From contig DCUY01000080.1 of the NCBI GenBank assembly GCA_002327905.1, forward strand, positions 1 through 16,687: DNA of 16,687 bases, given 5' to 3'. The position numbers were made by a program, and so were the translations under genes. This DNA comes from Caldifarciminota bacterium UBA2202 (lineage in GTDB: Bacteria > Hydrothermota > 32-111). The notes below the pieces were generated by a model, which made no database searches, was not told the DNA's origin, and worked only from the letters and a program-made list of their open reading frames with translations. Within the stretch, counting starts at the first letter, position 1, and the number at the start of each line of letters is the position of its first letter. This document shows, one piece after another, positions 1 to 6,718 of this stretch.

Positions 1-1
1 G

Positions 2-43
2 CCAGACAAAGACGCCATGAGCCGTGAGCAGAAAAACAGATAA
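2..43 (+). CDS. possible C-terminal tail of a truncated plus-strand gene
   Basis: Reading frame 2 of the plus strand is open from the window edge and gives the hydrophilic tail PDKDAMSREQKNR before a TAA at 41-43. The other two plus frames close earlier (TGA at 25-27 and 18-20). It would converge with miaA, leaving the repeats at 37-160 as intergenic sequence. Thirteen codons are too few to identify a family, and the open frame may be chance. Confidence 0.2.
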   Translation, partial: PDKDAMSREQKNR

Positions 44-70
44 TAGTTTATAGTTGATAGTTTATGGTTA
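43..70. repeat. two tandem copies of a 14-bp AT-rich unit
   Basis: Two adjacent 14-bp units, ATAGTTTATAGTTG (43-56) and ATAGTTTATGGTTA (57-70), match at 12 of 14 positions. The 11-mer CAGATAATAGT that leads into them (37-47) occurs again at 5837-5847, in the promoter region of the histidine kinase operon. Function is unknown. Confidence 0.6.
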
Positions 71-130
71 AAATGCAAGAGTAAATAATAAATACATTCA
101 TTTAACATAAACAAGATTTGATTTGATTCT

Positions 131-160
131 GACGGGTGGACACACAGGTCCGCCCCTACG
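131..160. repeat. GC-rich palindromic element, probably a dispersed repeat
   Basis: GGGTGGAC (134-141) and GTCCGCCC (148-155) are inverted arms around the 6-nt loop ACACAG. Only one stem position is a mismatch, a G-T wobble if read as RNA. The element is much richer in G+C than the AT-rich DNA around it. It lies about 70 bp beyond the miaA stop. No T-run follows the hairpin on either strand, so it is not a classic intrinsic terminator. From memory it resembles short palindromes of the form GGGCGNNC...GCCCCTAC that recur between genes in many environmental bacteria. Confidence 0.6.
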
Positions 161-223
161 ATATCTATGTTTTGGTCAACCCGGCGCAAGGCCTCTTTTT
201 ACCAATGTATTTATGCATTTCTT

Positions 224-1078
224 CTAAATGTATTCAACCAAATCCGCATAGGGAAGCAGAATTTTTTTGAAGAAGACTCTCTGCCGTTTTATATAGCCCA
301 TGGTGTTCCTGACAATCTCATCAGTCATAGTGTCTCTGTCAATATTGCACTCAAGGTATTCAATCGCTTCGACATATCCTATTATCGGCTTCTTCATAAT
401 ATCTTCAACAGAATATTTTTTCAATAACCCCTCAACCTCTTCTATGAACCCAGAATTGAGCATTTTCAATGTTCTTTCCATAACTCTCTCTTCAAGAACG
501 GATTTCTCGCGCCTTATATAAATTATCCTGTCAAAATTCATCCTTTCTCTCTTCTTCTTTGTAAAATATCTGCTTATTGGCACACCTGAGTCAAGATATA
601 CTTCCAGTGACCTCTTAATTCTCTGCGTGTCATTCGGATTAAGCTGTTTTGCCCTTTCAGGATCTACCTTTGAAAGAAATTTATATAATTCCGAATTTCC
701 CTTCTCCCTGTGCATCTCAGTAATCATATCGCGGGTCTCCTTCTTCACTTTTGGAATATCATCAATTCCGTTTAAAAGCACATTTATGTAAAACGGAGTG
801 CCTGCGCTTATAATGAGATTGTCCGCCCTGTCAATTATTTTATCAGCGGCACAAAGAAACTGCCCGGCAGAAAAGTCCTCTGTTATCTCCACAATATCTA
901 TAAGATGATGTTGAATCTTGTTGAGGATACTCTTATCCGGCTTTGCAGTTCCTATATTAAAATATTTATATATCTGTCTTGAATCGCAGTTAAGAACTTC
1001 AAATTTTTCTCTTTGTGAAAACTCACTCAGATACTCGGTCTTTCCGGATGCAGTCTCTCCTATAAGAAGCCGAATCAT
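224..1078 (-). CDS. miaA: tRNA dimethylallyltransferase MiaA
   Basis: MiaA transfers a dimethylallyl group to N6 of A37 in tRNAs that read UNN codons, which stabilises codon pairing. Visible motifs are a P-loop GETASGKT (residues 7-14), DSRQIY (32-37), GTAKP (43-47), HHLID (57-61), AGTPFY (92-97, usually GGTGLY), NPNDTQRIKR (147-156), GYVEAIEYL (234-242) and KRQ (264-266). The P-loop has Glu where the family usually has Pro, and the 284 residues are slightly shorter than usual; neither argues against activity. The ATG overlaps the mutL stop as ATGA, and no strong Shine-Dalgarno is visible, so translation is probably coupled to mutL. It is the last gene of the left operon and ends in TAG. Confidence 0.96.
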   Translation of the reverse strand: MIRLLIGETASGKTEYLSEFSQREKFEVLNCDSRQIYKYFNIGTAKPDKSILNKIQHHLIDIVEITEDFSAGQFLCAADKIIDRADNLIISAGTPFYINVLLNGIDDIPKVKKETRDMITEMHREKGNSELYKFLSKVDPERAKQLNPNDTQRIKRSLEVYLDSGVPISRYFTKKKRERMNFDRIIYIRREKSVLEERVMERTLKMLNSGFIEEVEGLLKKYSVEDIMKKPIIGYVEAIEYLECNIDRDTMTDEIVRNTMGYIKRQRVFFKKILLPYADLVEYI

Positions 1079-2757
1079 CTTTTAAACCATCTGCCCACTT
1101 CTTCTTTGTCGAAAGTTATGAATGTGGGTCTTCCGTGCGGACAAGAGTAGGGGTTCTCGCATAAGAACAGCTGATTGAACAAATCCTCCATCTCGCTTAT
1201 CTTAAGCTTCTTTCCTGCTTTTATGGCGGCTTTGCATGCAATGATTTTACTCACTTCTTCGGCTCTCATACTGCTTCCCGTTGAATGCACTTCAGAGAGA
1301 AATTCTATAAAATCGCTCTGCTCAAATCCTTCTGTTATTGCCGAAGGTATTCCCTCCACAAGAATCTTCATTTTATCAAACTCCCGCACAGTGAATCCCC
1401 ACTTCTCCATGTTGCTTTTATTCGCCTCATAGAATTCATATAGTTCCGAAGAGAGGCGCACAATGAAGGGGAACAATAACTGCTGGCTTGAAATCCTCTC
1501 ATTCTCCTTCATTACTCTTTCAAACATTATCCGTTCGTGTGCGGCATGCTGGTCAATGAAATAAATCTTCTCTTTCAGATTGATGAGAATATATGAATCA
1601 TTGAATTGCCAGAATCTGCTGTATTCCTGCACTCTGCTCTCACTGTGCTTCTGTGACAAGGCGTAATCAAGGTCTGAGAAAAGAGATGAATCCTTGACAA
1701 ATGATTCAGGGTTGTCTATTGTCCGGCTTATAGTCATATTATCAGGTTCCTGCGCCTCATTCTCCGAAGATATTTCGTGATATCTCATTGATTCTCTGAC
1801 GCTGAGGCTCACTGTGGAGAATATCTGGTCTTCCCTGAAGAAACGCACTTCCTTCTTTGCGGGGTGTATGTTTACATCAACCTCTTTTGCATCAATCTCT
1901 ATAAAAATCATATACGGAGTAAAATGCCTGTTGAGCTGGCTTCCGAAAGGAAGATATACAGCCCTTTTTATCTGGGGATATATGACGAATCTTTTGTTTA
2001 CGAATACATGAGAAAAGCTGAATCTCTTATTGTCATATATTGAAGGCTTTCCCACAAACCCGTAAACCCGTATATTCGAATTGAAATAATTTACAGTAAT
2101 TGAGTTTTTTAAAAACTCTTCGCCTTTGATTTCAAGAATTCTCTTTTCAAGACTGCCCTGTTTCAGATTATAAACAACTCTTCCGTCAGATATCAATTTG
2201 AATGAAACTTCAGGATTCGCCATTGCAAGATTCATGAATTCCTTCTCACAGTAATTGTACTCGACATTGTCGGATTTTAAGAATCTCAATCTTCCGGGCA
2301 TATTGGCAAAAATGTCGCGCGTTGTTATTGAAGTGCCCTTTGTGACGGCGCTCGGCTCCACACTCTCATTCTCTCCGAAATGTATCTTTATCGAATGCCC
2401 CTCACTTTCATCCTTTGAACATGATTCCATTTCAAAATCCGATACAAGGGATATTGAATTCAACGCCTCTCCCCTGAACCCGTATGTGAGTATTCTGTGA
2501 ATATCATCCGCTGTCGCTATTTTGCTTGTGGAGTGCTTGAACGGAGCTATCTTCAAATCCCCTTCATCCATTCCGATGCCGTCATCAATAACTGAAATAA
2601 GCCTCTTTCCGCCGTTTTCAAGAGCCAATGTAATCTGGGATGATTCCGCATCAATGGAATTCTGGATAAGTTCTCTCACAACCGAAGCGGGTCTGTCAAT
2701 GACTTCGCCGGCCGCTATGAGCGAATATACATTTTCAGGAAGTAATCTTATTTTCAC
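1075..2757 (-). CDS. mutL: DNA mismatch repair protein MutL, endonuclease type
   Basis: MutL couples MutS mismatch recognition to strand incision. The N-terminal GHKL ATPase is complete: E29 and N33 in VRELIQNSIDA, DDGIG (58-62), the ATP lid FKHSTSKI (73-80) and GFRGEAL (93-99). The C-terminal domain has the metal-dependent nicking motif DQHAAHERIMFE (402-413, pattern DQHA-x2-E-x4-E), ACKAAIKAG (507-515) and CPHGRP (539-544). This is the form found in bacteria without MutH. The linker (about 330-380) is short, giving 560 residues against 600 or more in many homologues. The GTG start overlaps the EAL gene stop as GTGA; the conserved IAAGEVIDRPASVV at residues 14-27 supports this start. No clear ribosome binding site is visible, so coupling is likely. 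Confidence 0.97.
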   Translation of the reverse strand: MKIRLLPENVYSLIAAGEVIDRPASVVRELIQNSIDAESSQITLALENGGKRLISVIDDGIGMDEGDLKIAPFKHSTSKIATADDIHRILTYGFRGEALNSISLVSDFEMESCSKDESEGHSIKIHFGENESVEPSAVTKGTSITTRDIFANMPGRLRFLKSDNVEYNYCEKEFMNLAMANPEVSFKLISDGRVVYNLKQGSLEKRILEIKGEEFLKNSITVNYFNSNIRVYGFVGKPSIYDNKRFSFSHVFVNKRFVIYPQIKRAVYLPFGSQLNRHFTPYMIFIEIDAKEVDVNIHPAKKEVRFFREDQIFSTVSLSVRESMRYHEISSENEAQEPDNMTISRTIDNPESFVKDSSLFSDLDYALSQKHSESRVQEYSRFWQFNDSYILINLKEKIYFIDQHAAHERIMFERVMKENERISSQQLLFPFIVRLSSELYEFYEANKSNMEKWGFTVREFDKMKILVEGIPSAITEGFEQSDFIEFLSEVHSTGSSMRAEEVSKIIACKAAIKAGKKLKISEMEDLFNQLFLCENPYSCPHGRPTFITFDKEEVGRWFKR

Positions 2758-4061
2758 TTGGTTTGGATAGAGACTTTGGGAAACGGATTCGCCGGTTTAG
2801 CAAGGAAGAATCCCTGTCCGTATTTTATGCCAATGTCTCTTAAAACTTCATACTCCATCTCTGTCTCTATTCCCTCTGCAATTATCTCGGCTCCGAGCCT
2901 CTCTGTGAAAGGAATAAGAGTCTCCAGAAGATCCTTCTTAATAAGATTCTTGTGTATGTCCCTTATCAGAGCCATATCGTATTTAAGATAATCAGGCTTC
3001 AATTCCGCTATTGTGCGAAGAGAGGAGTATCCAGCGCCCATATCGTCTATTGCAATCTTATATCCCTTCTCTTTAAGAATCTTTACTGAAGTATTGAATG
3101 CTTCATAGTCAGTCACTGCAAGCTTCTCCGTTATTTCAATTACAACATCATCTTTTTCAATGTTATTGTCATGGAGGAAATTGTCGAATTTTTTTGATTT
3201 GAATTCAGGGTCATATATTCCCTTTGCGCTTGAATTGATAAAGAGTTTCTTTCCTCCCAAACTCTCGGGAAGATGCTTTATCGCATTTGTGCGGCAAATC
3301 CTCTCAAGGTCGAGAAGCATGTCAGTCTCAATCGCATACGAAAAGAGAATTTCGGAATTTGAAAGAAAACTGTCATTATTGACTCTTGCAAGAGCTTCGT
3401 ATCCTAAAATATTTCCTGCTTTAAGGTTCACTATCGGCTGATACACTGTCTCTATTTCATTATTTGCAATTATGTATTCAAGGTTGAGATCTCTGTCGAG
3501 GCGCGACTCTTCCTTCTGCATCTCAATTATCCTCTTCGCCTTTTCAATCGCCTGAAATATCGTGCGCTCCGTTCTTCTTATCGGAGATTTTGTAAAGAAT
3601 GAGTATCCGAGCCTGAAGACTCTTGTGGCGAATATGTAATTAGGCTCCCATCCGGGAAGTTCATTTTCAATCACATCCTTTATCCTATACTGTATTCTCT
3701 CCACTTCACTGTTTGTCAGCTGGTTGCCGAGCTTGTCAGTGGCTAAAAACAAGAGTATCTCTCCGCTCCTCACACTTGCGAGAGTTATTATTGTGTGGGC
3801 GGGAAGAATCTCTTTCTTCAGATTGTTTATTGAATTTATTGTCTGCCTAATAAGCTTGTCATACAACTGCCAGCCGTACAGAGATTCAATGTCTTTTGTT
3901 ATGTCTATGTAAATAACTGTGACCTTTCCGTAATCATCAACCATCTTTCTTATTTCATCAAGTACGACAGAGAGCACGGGAAGACCCGTGTTCATATCAA
4001 AGAGACAGCTCTTATACTTGAGCCACTCAGTGTGCATTTTGAAATAATCGTTTTCGTTCAT
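2754..4061 (-). CDS. degenerate GGDEF plus EAL-domain c-di-GMP phosphodiesterase
   Basis: This is a soluble 435-residue protein without membrane segments. Residues about 20-175 fold like GGDEF (TGLPVL at 25-30, YIDITKDIE at 51-59), but the signature reads SGEIL at 99-103 instead of GGDEF, so cyclase activity is unlikely. Residues about 195-435 form an EAL domain with all the usual catalytic positions: EALAR (222-226), N276, E309 and E312 in EITE, DDMGAGYSS (339-347), K360, E397 in AEGIE and Q416 in YGQGFFL. It is therefore probably an active c-di-GMP hydrolase. The ATG overlaps the response-regulator stop by one base (TGATG) with no strong Shine-Dalgarno. The adjacent single REC domain may act on this protein, as in fused REC-GGDEF-EAL proteins; that is inference. 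Confidence 0.92.
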   Translation of the reverse strand: MNENDYFKMHTEWLKYKSCLFDMNTGLPVLSVVLDEIRKMVDDYGKVTVIYIDITKDIESLYGWQLYDKLIRQTINSINNLKKEILPAHTIITLASVRSGEILLFLATDKLGNQLTNSEVERIQYRIKDVIENELPGWEPNYIFATRVFRLGYSFFTKSPIRRTERTIFQAIEKAKRIIEMQKEESRLDRDLNLEYIIANNEIETVYQPIVNLKAGNILGYEALARVNNDSFLSNSEILFSYAIETDMLLDLERICRTNAIKHLPESLGGKKLFINSSAKGIYDPEFKSKKFDNFLHDNNIEKDDVVIEITEKLAVTDYEAFNTSVKILKEKGYKIAIDDMGAGYSSLRTIAELKPDYLKYDMALIRDIHKNLIKKDLLETLIPFTERLGAEIIAEGIETEMEYEVLRDIGIKYGQGFFLAKPANPFPKVSIQTK

Positions 4062-4462
4062 CAGATGTGCAGTATCTTAAAAATTTTATCGACTCTCTCT
4101 ATAAGCTCTTCGGGAGAGAACGGCTTCGTTATATAATCAATTGCGCCTTCCTGCAGTCCGGTCAGCTTGTCTTTCACATCGGTTTTGCATGTCAGCATTG
4201 CAACAGGTATTTTTCTCGTGGACTCTTCGGTCCTGAGCATCTTTAGAATTTCCCATCCGTCCATTATAGGCATCATAATGTCAAGCAATATCAGCTCCGG
4301 CTTCTGCTTTATTGCAGTCTTTATCCCCTCTTCTCCGGAAGAGGCTCCGATAACCGAATAGCTCTCATTCTCAAGAATGATTTTTATGAGGCTGATTATG
4401 TCCTCATCATCGTCAATAATGAGAATTTTCTTCAGATTCGTCTTTTCATGTGTTTGTTTCAA
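4061..4462 (-). CDS. single-domain response regulator (REC only)
   Basis: The protein is a 133-residue receiver domain with nothing attached. Acidic residues D17, D18 and D19 precede the predicted phosphorylated D61 (ILLDIMMPIMDGW, 58-70). T91 and K113 (TKPFSP, 112-117) complete the phosphorylation site. The start is a TTG with a strong AGGAGG five bases upstream, inside the end of the kinase gene; the two genes overlap by 17 nt. It is probably the cognate partner of the kinase. With no DNA-binding output it must act through protein contact, and the EAL enzyme encoded next is the natural candidate. Confidence 0.94.
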   Translation of the reverse strand: MKQTHEKTNLKKILIIDDDEDIISLIKIILENESYSVIGASSGEEGIKTAIKQKPELILLDIMMPIMDGWEILKMLRTEESTRKIPVAMLTCKTDVKDKLTGLQEGAIDYITKPFSPEELIERVDKIFKILHI

Positions 4463-5816
4463 TTTCCCCTCCTATTTTCTTTATTGGAAGAATAACTTTG
4501 AATGTGCTTCCCCTTCCTATTACTGAAGAGACAGATATGCTTCCTTCATGGGCTTCGAGAATCATCTTTGCAATTGTAAGACCCAGACCCATGCCGGGAT
4601 ATTTCTTTGACGCATCATGGTCAACCTGAAAGAATCTGTCAAAAATCCTGTCAAGTTTGTCATGAGGAATTCCTATTCCACTGTCTTCGACTTTAATTAC
4701 TGCATTCAAAGTATCATTCTCCATTTTTTCATAACCTGTAACCTTAATCTTACCATTTTTATCAGTAAATTTCAAGGCATTTGTAATCAAATTATCAAAG
4801 ACTTCGGTTAATGCGGCTTTGTCTCCGAGCACAGGGTCGCGCAGATTGTCAAGGTCATGCTCAATTGAAATTGATTTTTCCGCCATCTCTTTCATGTGAA
4901 TTCCTATAATTGTGAGTATAAGCTTCTTAATATCGAAAATTTCCTTCTCAATCTGGAATGATTCGTCCTTAGCGTATTTTATTATCTGGTCAATCTGAAC
5001 AAGAAGCATATCGACATTCTTTCTCACCACCAAAAGAGCATCTTTCTGAGTATCCTTGAGCTCTCCCATCTTCTCTGAATAAAGATAGTCCAGATACCCT
5101 TTTATTTTCGTCATGGGAGATTTCAGTTCGTGGGATATATTCTCTATAACTCCGGTCTTCATAGAATCTTTGCTTTTCAAAGCATTGTTCTCCATCTGAA
5201 GAATCTTTATCAGTTTGTTGAGGTTCTCCTCATTTGAAGAGTTTCTCCCGATTTTTTTCAATACTGCCTGATAGAGCTCCACAATGTCATCGTCTGAAAA
5301 TTCCCCGCCATTCTCCATTTCGTCATTATTTATGTAACTTATGAGATTAAGCATTTCTTTGTTGCGCTTCGTCTTCTGATTGTAAAAGAAAAATATCACG
5401 CTTATGAATAGAGCTGTGCCTAAAATCAAAGAAAATGTTATTATATAATGGAAAAACGGAAGTATATCCGTGAAGACAATCAGTAAATCCGTTCCTGCAT
5501 TCACATTTCTGAACTGAAATGCGTTCCTGAATTTAAAAATGTCCTCTTTTAAGTAACCTTCTTTTATATACAAAAATTTATTTGAATTGTAATCATCCTT
5601 TTCATACTCAACAATGTATAGAAGGTCATTGTCTATGACAGAACCGCATATACCGCATTTGGAGTAACATGATAAGATATAATCCGCCTTCTCTTCGTAA
5701 TGTTTATCCAGCATTATTGAAATGTTCATATAGAGGAGGTAAAAACCGATAAACCAGATAAGACCGAAGAACATAATGACTATGATACTGAAATCATAAA
5801 CTTTCTTCGTGTTCAT
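4446..5816 (-). CDS. membrane sensor histidine kinase
   Basis: The kinase senses an extracytoplasmic or membrane signal and phosphorylates a receiver. TM1 is about 10-33 and TM2 about 118-146, enclosing an outer loop of about 80 residues that carries a Cys cluster C50-x3-C54-x2-C57. HisKA follows, with phosphoacceptor H229 in ISHELKSPMTKIKG, then the HATPase_c domain: N box DNLITNALKF (341-350), G1 DSGIGIP (378-384), F box FDRFFQ (392-397) and G2 GMGLGL (408-413). All catalytic positions are intact. No Shine-Dalgarno precedes the ATG, and a good promoter puts the predicted +1 on its A, so the message may be leaderless. It is the first gene of the operon kinase-regulator-EAL-mutL-miaA. Confidence 0.94.
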   Translation of the reverse strand: MNTKKVYDFSIIVIMFFGLIWFIGFYLLYMNISIMLDKHYEEKADYILSCYSKCGICGSVIDNDLLYIVEYEKDDYNSNKFLYIKEGYLKEDIFKFRNAFQFRNVNAGTDLLIVFTDILPFFHYIITFSLILGTALFISVIFFFYNQKTKRNKEMLNLISYINNDEMENGGEFSDDDIVELYQAVLKKIGRNSSNEENLNKLIKILQMENNALKSKDSMKTGVIENISHELKSPMTKIKGYLDYLYSEKMGELKDTQKDALLVVRKNVDMLLVQIDQIIKYAKDESFQIEKEIFDIKKLILTIIGIHMKEMAEKSISIEHDLDNLRDPVLGDKAALTEVFDNLITNALKFTDKNGKIKVTGYEKMENDTLNAVIKVEDSGIGIPHDKLDRIFDRFFQVDHDASKKYPGMGLGLTIAKMILEAHEGSISVSSVIGRGSTFKVILPIKKIGGEIETNT

Positions 5817-5822
5817 ATTTTC

Positions 5823-5850
5823 AGTATAATATTTATCAGATAATAGTCAA
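5823..5850 (-). promoter_or_regulatory. sigma70-like promoter of the histidine kinase operon
   Basis: On the minus strand TTGACT (5845-5850) and TATACT (5823-5828) are separated by exactly 16 nt. Six bases, GAAAAT, then lead to the kinase ATG, so the usual +1 position is 5816, the A of ATG. The same strand has no ribosome binding site. The promoter is divergent from the tRNA-Leu promoter. Confidence 0.7.
5833..5843. promoter_or_regulatory. 11-bp palindrome inside the promoter spacer, possible operator
   Basis: TTATC-A-GATAA is a perfect inverted repeat of two 5-bp arms around one base. It lies wholly between the -10 and -35 boxes of the kinase promoter (spacer 5829-5844), a position where a bound dimeric regulator would block or remodel polymerase. 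In AT-rich DNA such a short palindrome can arise by chance. Confidence 0.3.
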
Positions 5851-5908
5851 TAGCCAAATAAATCAGTCTTTTGAAATCATCTGCTTTGACAGAGTGGGAA
5901 AAAAACTC

Positions 5909-5936
5909 TTGACTATTGACTGAAATTATGTAAAAT
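5909..5936 (+). promoter_or_regulatory. sigma70-like promoter of the tRNA-Leu gene
   Basis: TTGACT (5909-5914) and TAAAAT (5931-5936) are 16 nt apart on the plus strand. The predicted start is near 5943, only about 3 nt before the mature tRNA 5' end. A second TTGACT at 5916-5921 has no -10 box at a suitable distance. Confidence 0.7.
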
Positions 5937-5945
5937 CACTTACTT

Positions 5946-6029
5946 GCCGAAGTGGTGGAATTGGTAGACACGTCGGTCTCAAAAACCGATGATGGCAACA
6001 TCATGCCGGTTCGATTCCGGCCTTCGGCA
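5946..6029 (+). tRNA. tRNA-Leu (anticodon CAA, reads UUG)
   Basis: The 84-nt cloverleaf is complete. Acceptor GCCGAAG (5946-5952) pairs with CTTCGGC (6022-6028), and the discriminator is A6029. The anticodon stem TCGGT/ACCGA (5973-5977/5985-5989) closes the loop CTCAAAA, giving anticodon CAA at 5980-5982. A long class II variable arm GATG-gcaa-CATC (5991-6002) is typical of tRNA-Leu. The T arm is GCCGG-TTCGATT-CCGGC (6005-6021). CCA is not encoded. A36-A37-A38 in the loop is the sequence recognised by MiaA, so A37 is probably prenylated. It is the only gene called with confidence on the plus strand, and its 3' end touches the stop codon of the convergent comF. Confidence 0.97.
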
Positions 6030-6608
6030 TTAACATGCGAATGTAAGAGCGCACACCTTCTGAACTTCATTGAATTTTTTGATTGCAGATGAAGCATCTG
6101 ATATTGTTCTTCCTGTTGTCAGCACATCATCAATAAGAAGAATCTTCCCGGCCTTTATTTTATTTTTTCCCCTTTTAAACATCTGCGGCCTCTTTATTCT
6201 CATAGAATCCGATAGCTTCGCCTGAGGAATTGAAATCAGTCTCTGAGATATTATATCTCTGCAGAGAGGTATTCCTGAAAGTTCGCTAATATTCTCCGCA
6301 AGAAGAGCGGAATGATTGTAATATCTGTTATGCCTCTTAAAATAGCTGAAGGGAATGTATGTGATAAAATCAATATCCGCATACTCCGCTTCAGTGAGCA
6401 TTTTTTCATACATTATTGCGGATATGAATAATCCCATGTCGCGTCTGTTGGAATATTTGAATTTCTTCACTATAGAGGATGATATGTCGTCATAATAAAC
6501 GCATGAGCGCGAAAAATCAATTGATATTCTTTTCTCCCTGCAGGATTCGCATTTATACTCTCCCTCTTCAATATGCCTTCCGCATTTTTCGCACACATGT
6601 TTTGACAC
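6030..6608 (-). CDS. comF: ComF-family phosphoribosyltransferase-like protein, N-terminus extends further upstream
   Basis: This is the part of comF that follows a usable GTG codon, 192 codons. It has a zinc-ribbon half CEKCG...CESC (C6, C9, C20, C23), then a type I phosphoribosyltransferase fold with RYYNHSALLAENIS (95-108, usually RGFNQ) and the PRPP loop LLIDDVLTTGRTI (157-169). ComF proteins assist DNA uptake in competent bacteria and are widespread elsewhere with unclear roles. The true protein begins upstream: 36 further in-frame codons supply the missing first zinc-ribbon half (entry at 6609-6718). The GTG at 6608 is thus very probably an internal codon. It is the last gene of the right operon, and its TAA stop is directly next to the tRNA-Leu discriminator base. 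Confidence 0.85.
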   Translation of the reverse strand: MSKHVCEKCGRHIEEGEYKCESCREKRISIDFSRSCVYYDDISSSIVKKFKYSNRRDMGLFISAIMYEKMLTEAEYADIDFITYIPFSYFKRHNRYYNHSALLAENISELSGIPLCRDIISQRLISIPQAKLSDSMRIKRPQMFKRGKNKIKAGKILLIDDVLTTGRTISDASSAIKKFNEVQKVCALTFAC

Positions 6609-6718
6609 ATACTTTATTTTATTGTAGCACCTTCTGCATAGCGGAATATCCGTTGTGAAGAGCGGATTTGAACAGCAGACGCATCTTACAGGATAAAGAA
6701 GGTCAATGACTTTCTCAC
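6609..6718 (-). other. comF: in-frame N-terminal part of comF without a standard start: frameshift or unusual start
   Basis: Upstream of the GTG at 6608 the same frame stays open to a TAG at 6735-6737. It encodes a classic ComF start: VIDLLYPVRCVCC, then PLCRRCYNKIKYV running into the called frame. No ATG, GTG or TTG occurs in frame there; only ATT codons (6720-6725 and 6705-6707) could serve. A GTG at 6716-6718 forms a GTGA overlap with the rodA stop, like the other junctions of this operon, but it is one base out of frame and stops after ten codons. One extra A in the AAA run at 6711-6713 would join that GTG to the ComF frame as V/M-R-K-V-I-D-L-L-Y-P. Confidence 0.75.

Noticed and set aside
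131..160. Palindrome as intrinsic terminator of the miaA operon
   Set aside because: The stem is adequate, but neither strand has a T-run after it, so only a repeat or stabiliser role is supportable.
5886..5914. Promoter using the perfect TTGACA at 5886-5891
   Set aside because: No -10-like hexamer lies 15-19 nt downstream; the TTGACT at 5909 with TAAAAT fits much better.
6686..6718. Ten-codon peptide VRKSLTFFIL from the GTG at 6718 as a regulatory leader peptide
   Set aside because: It reads through DNA that encodes conserved ComF residues in another frame, so a frameshifted comF start explains it better.
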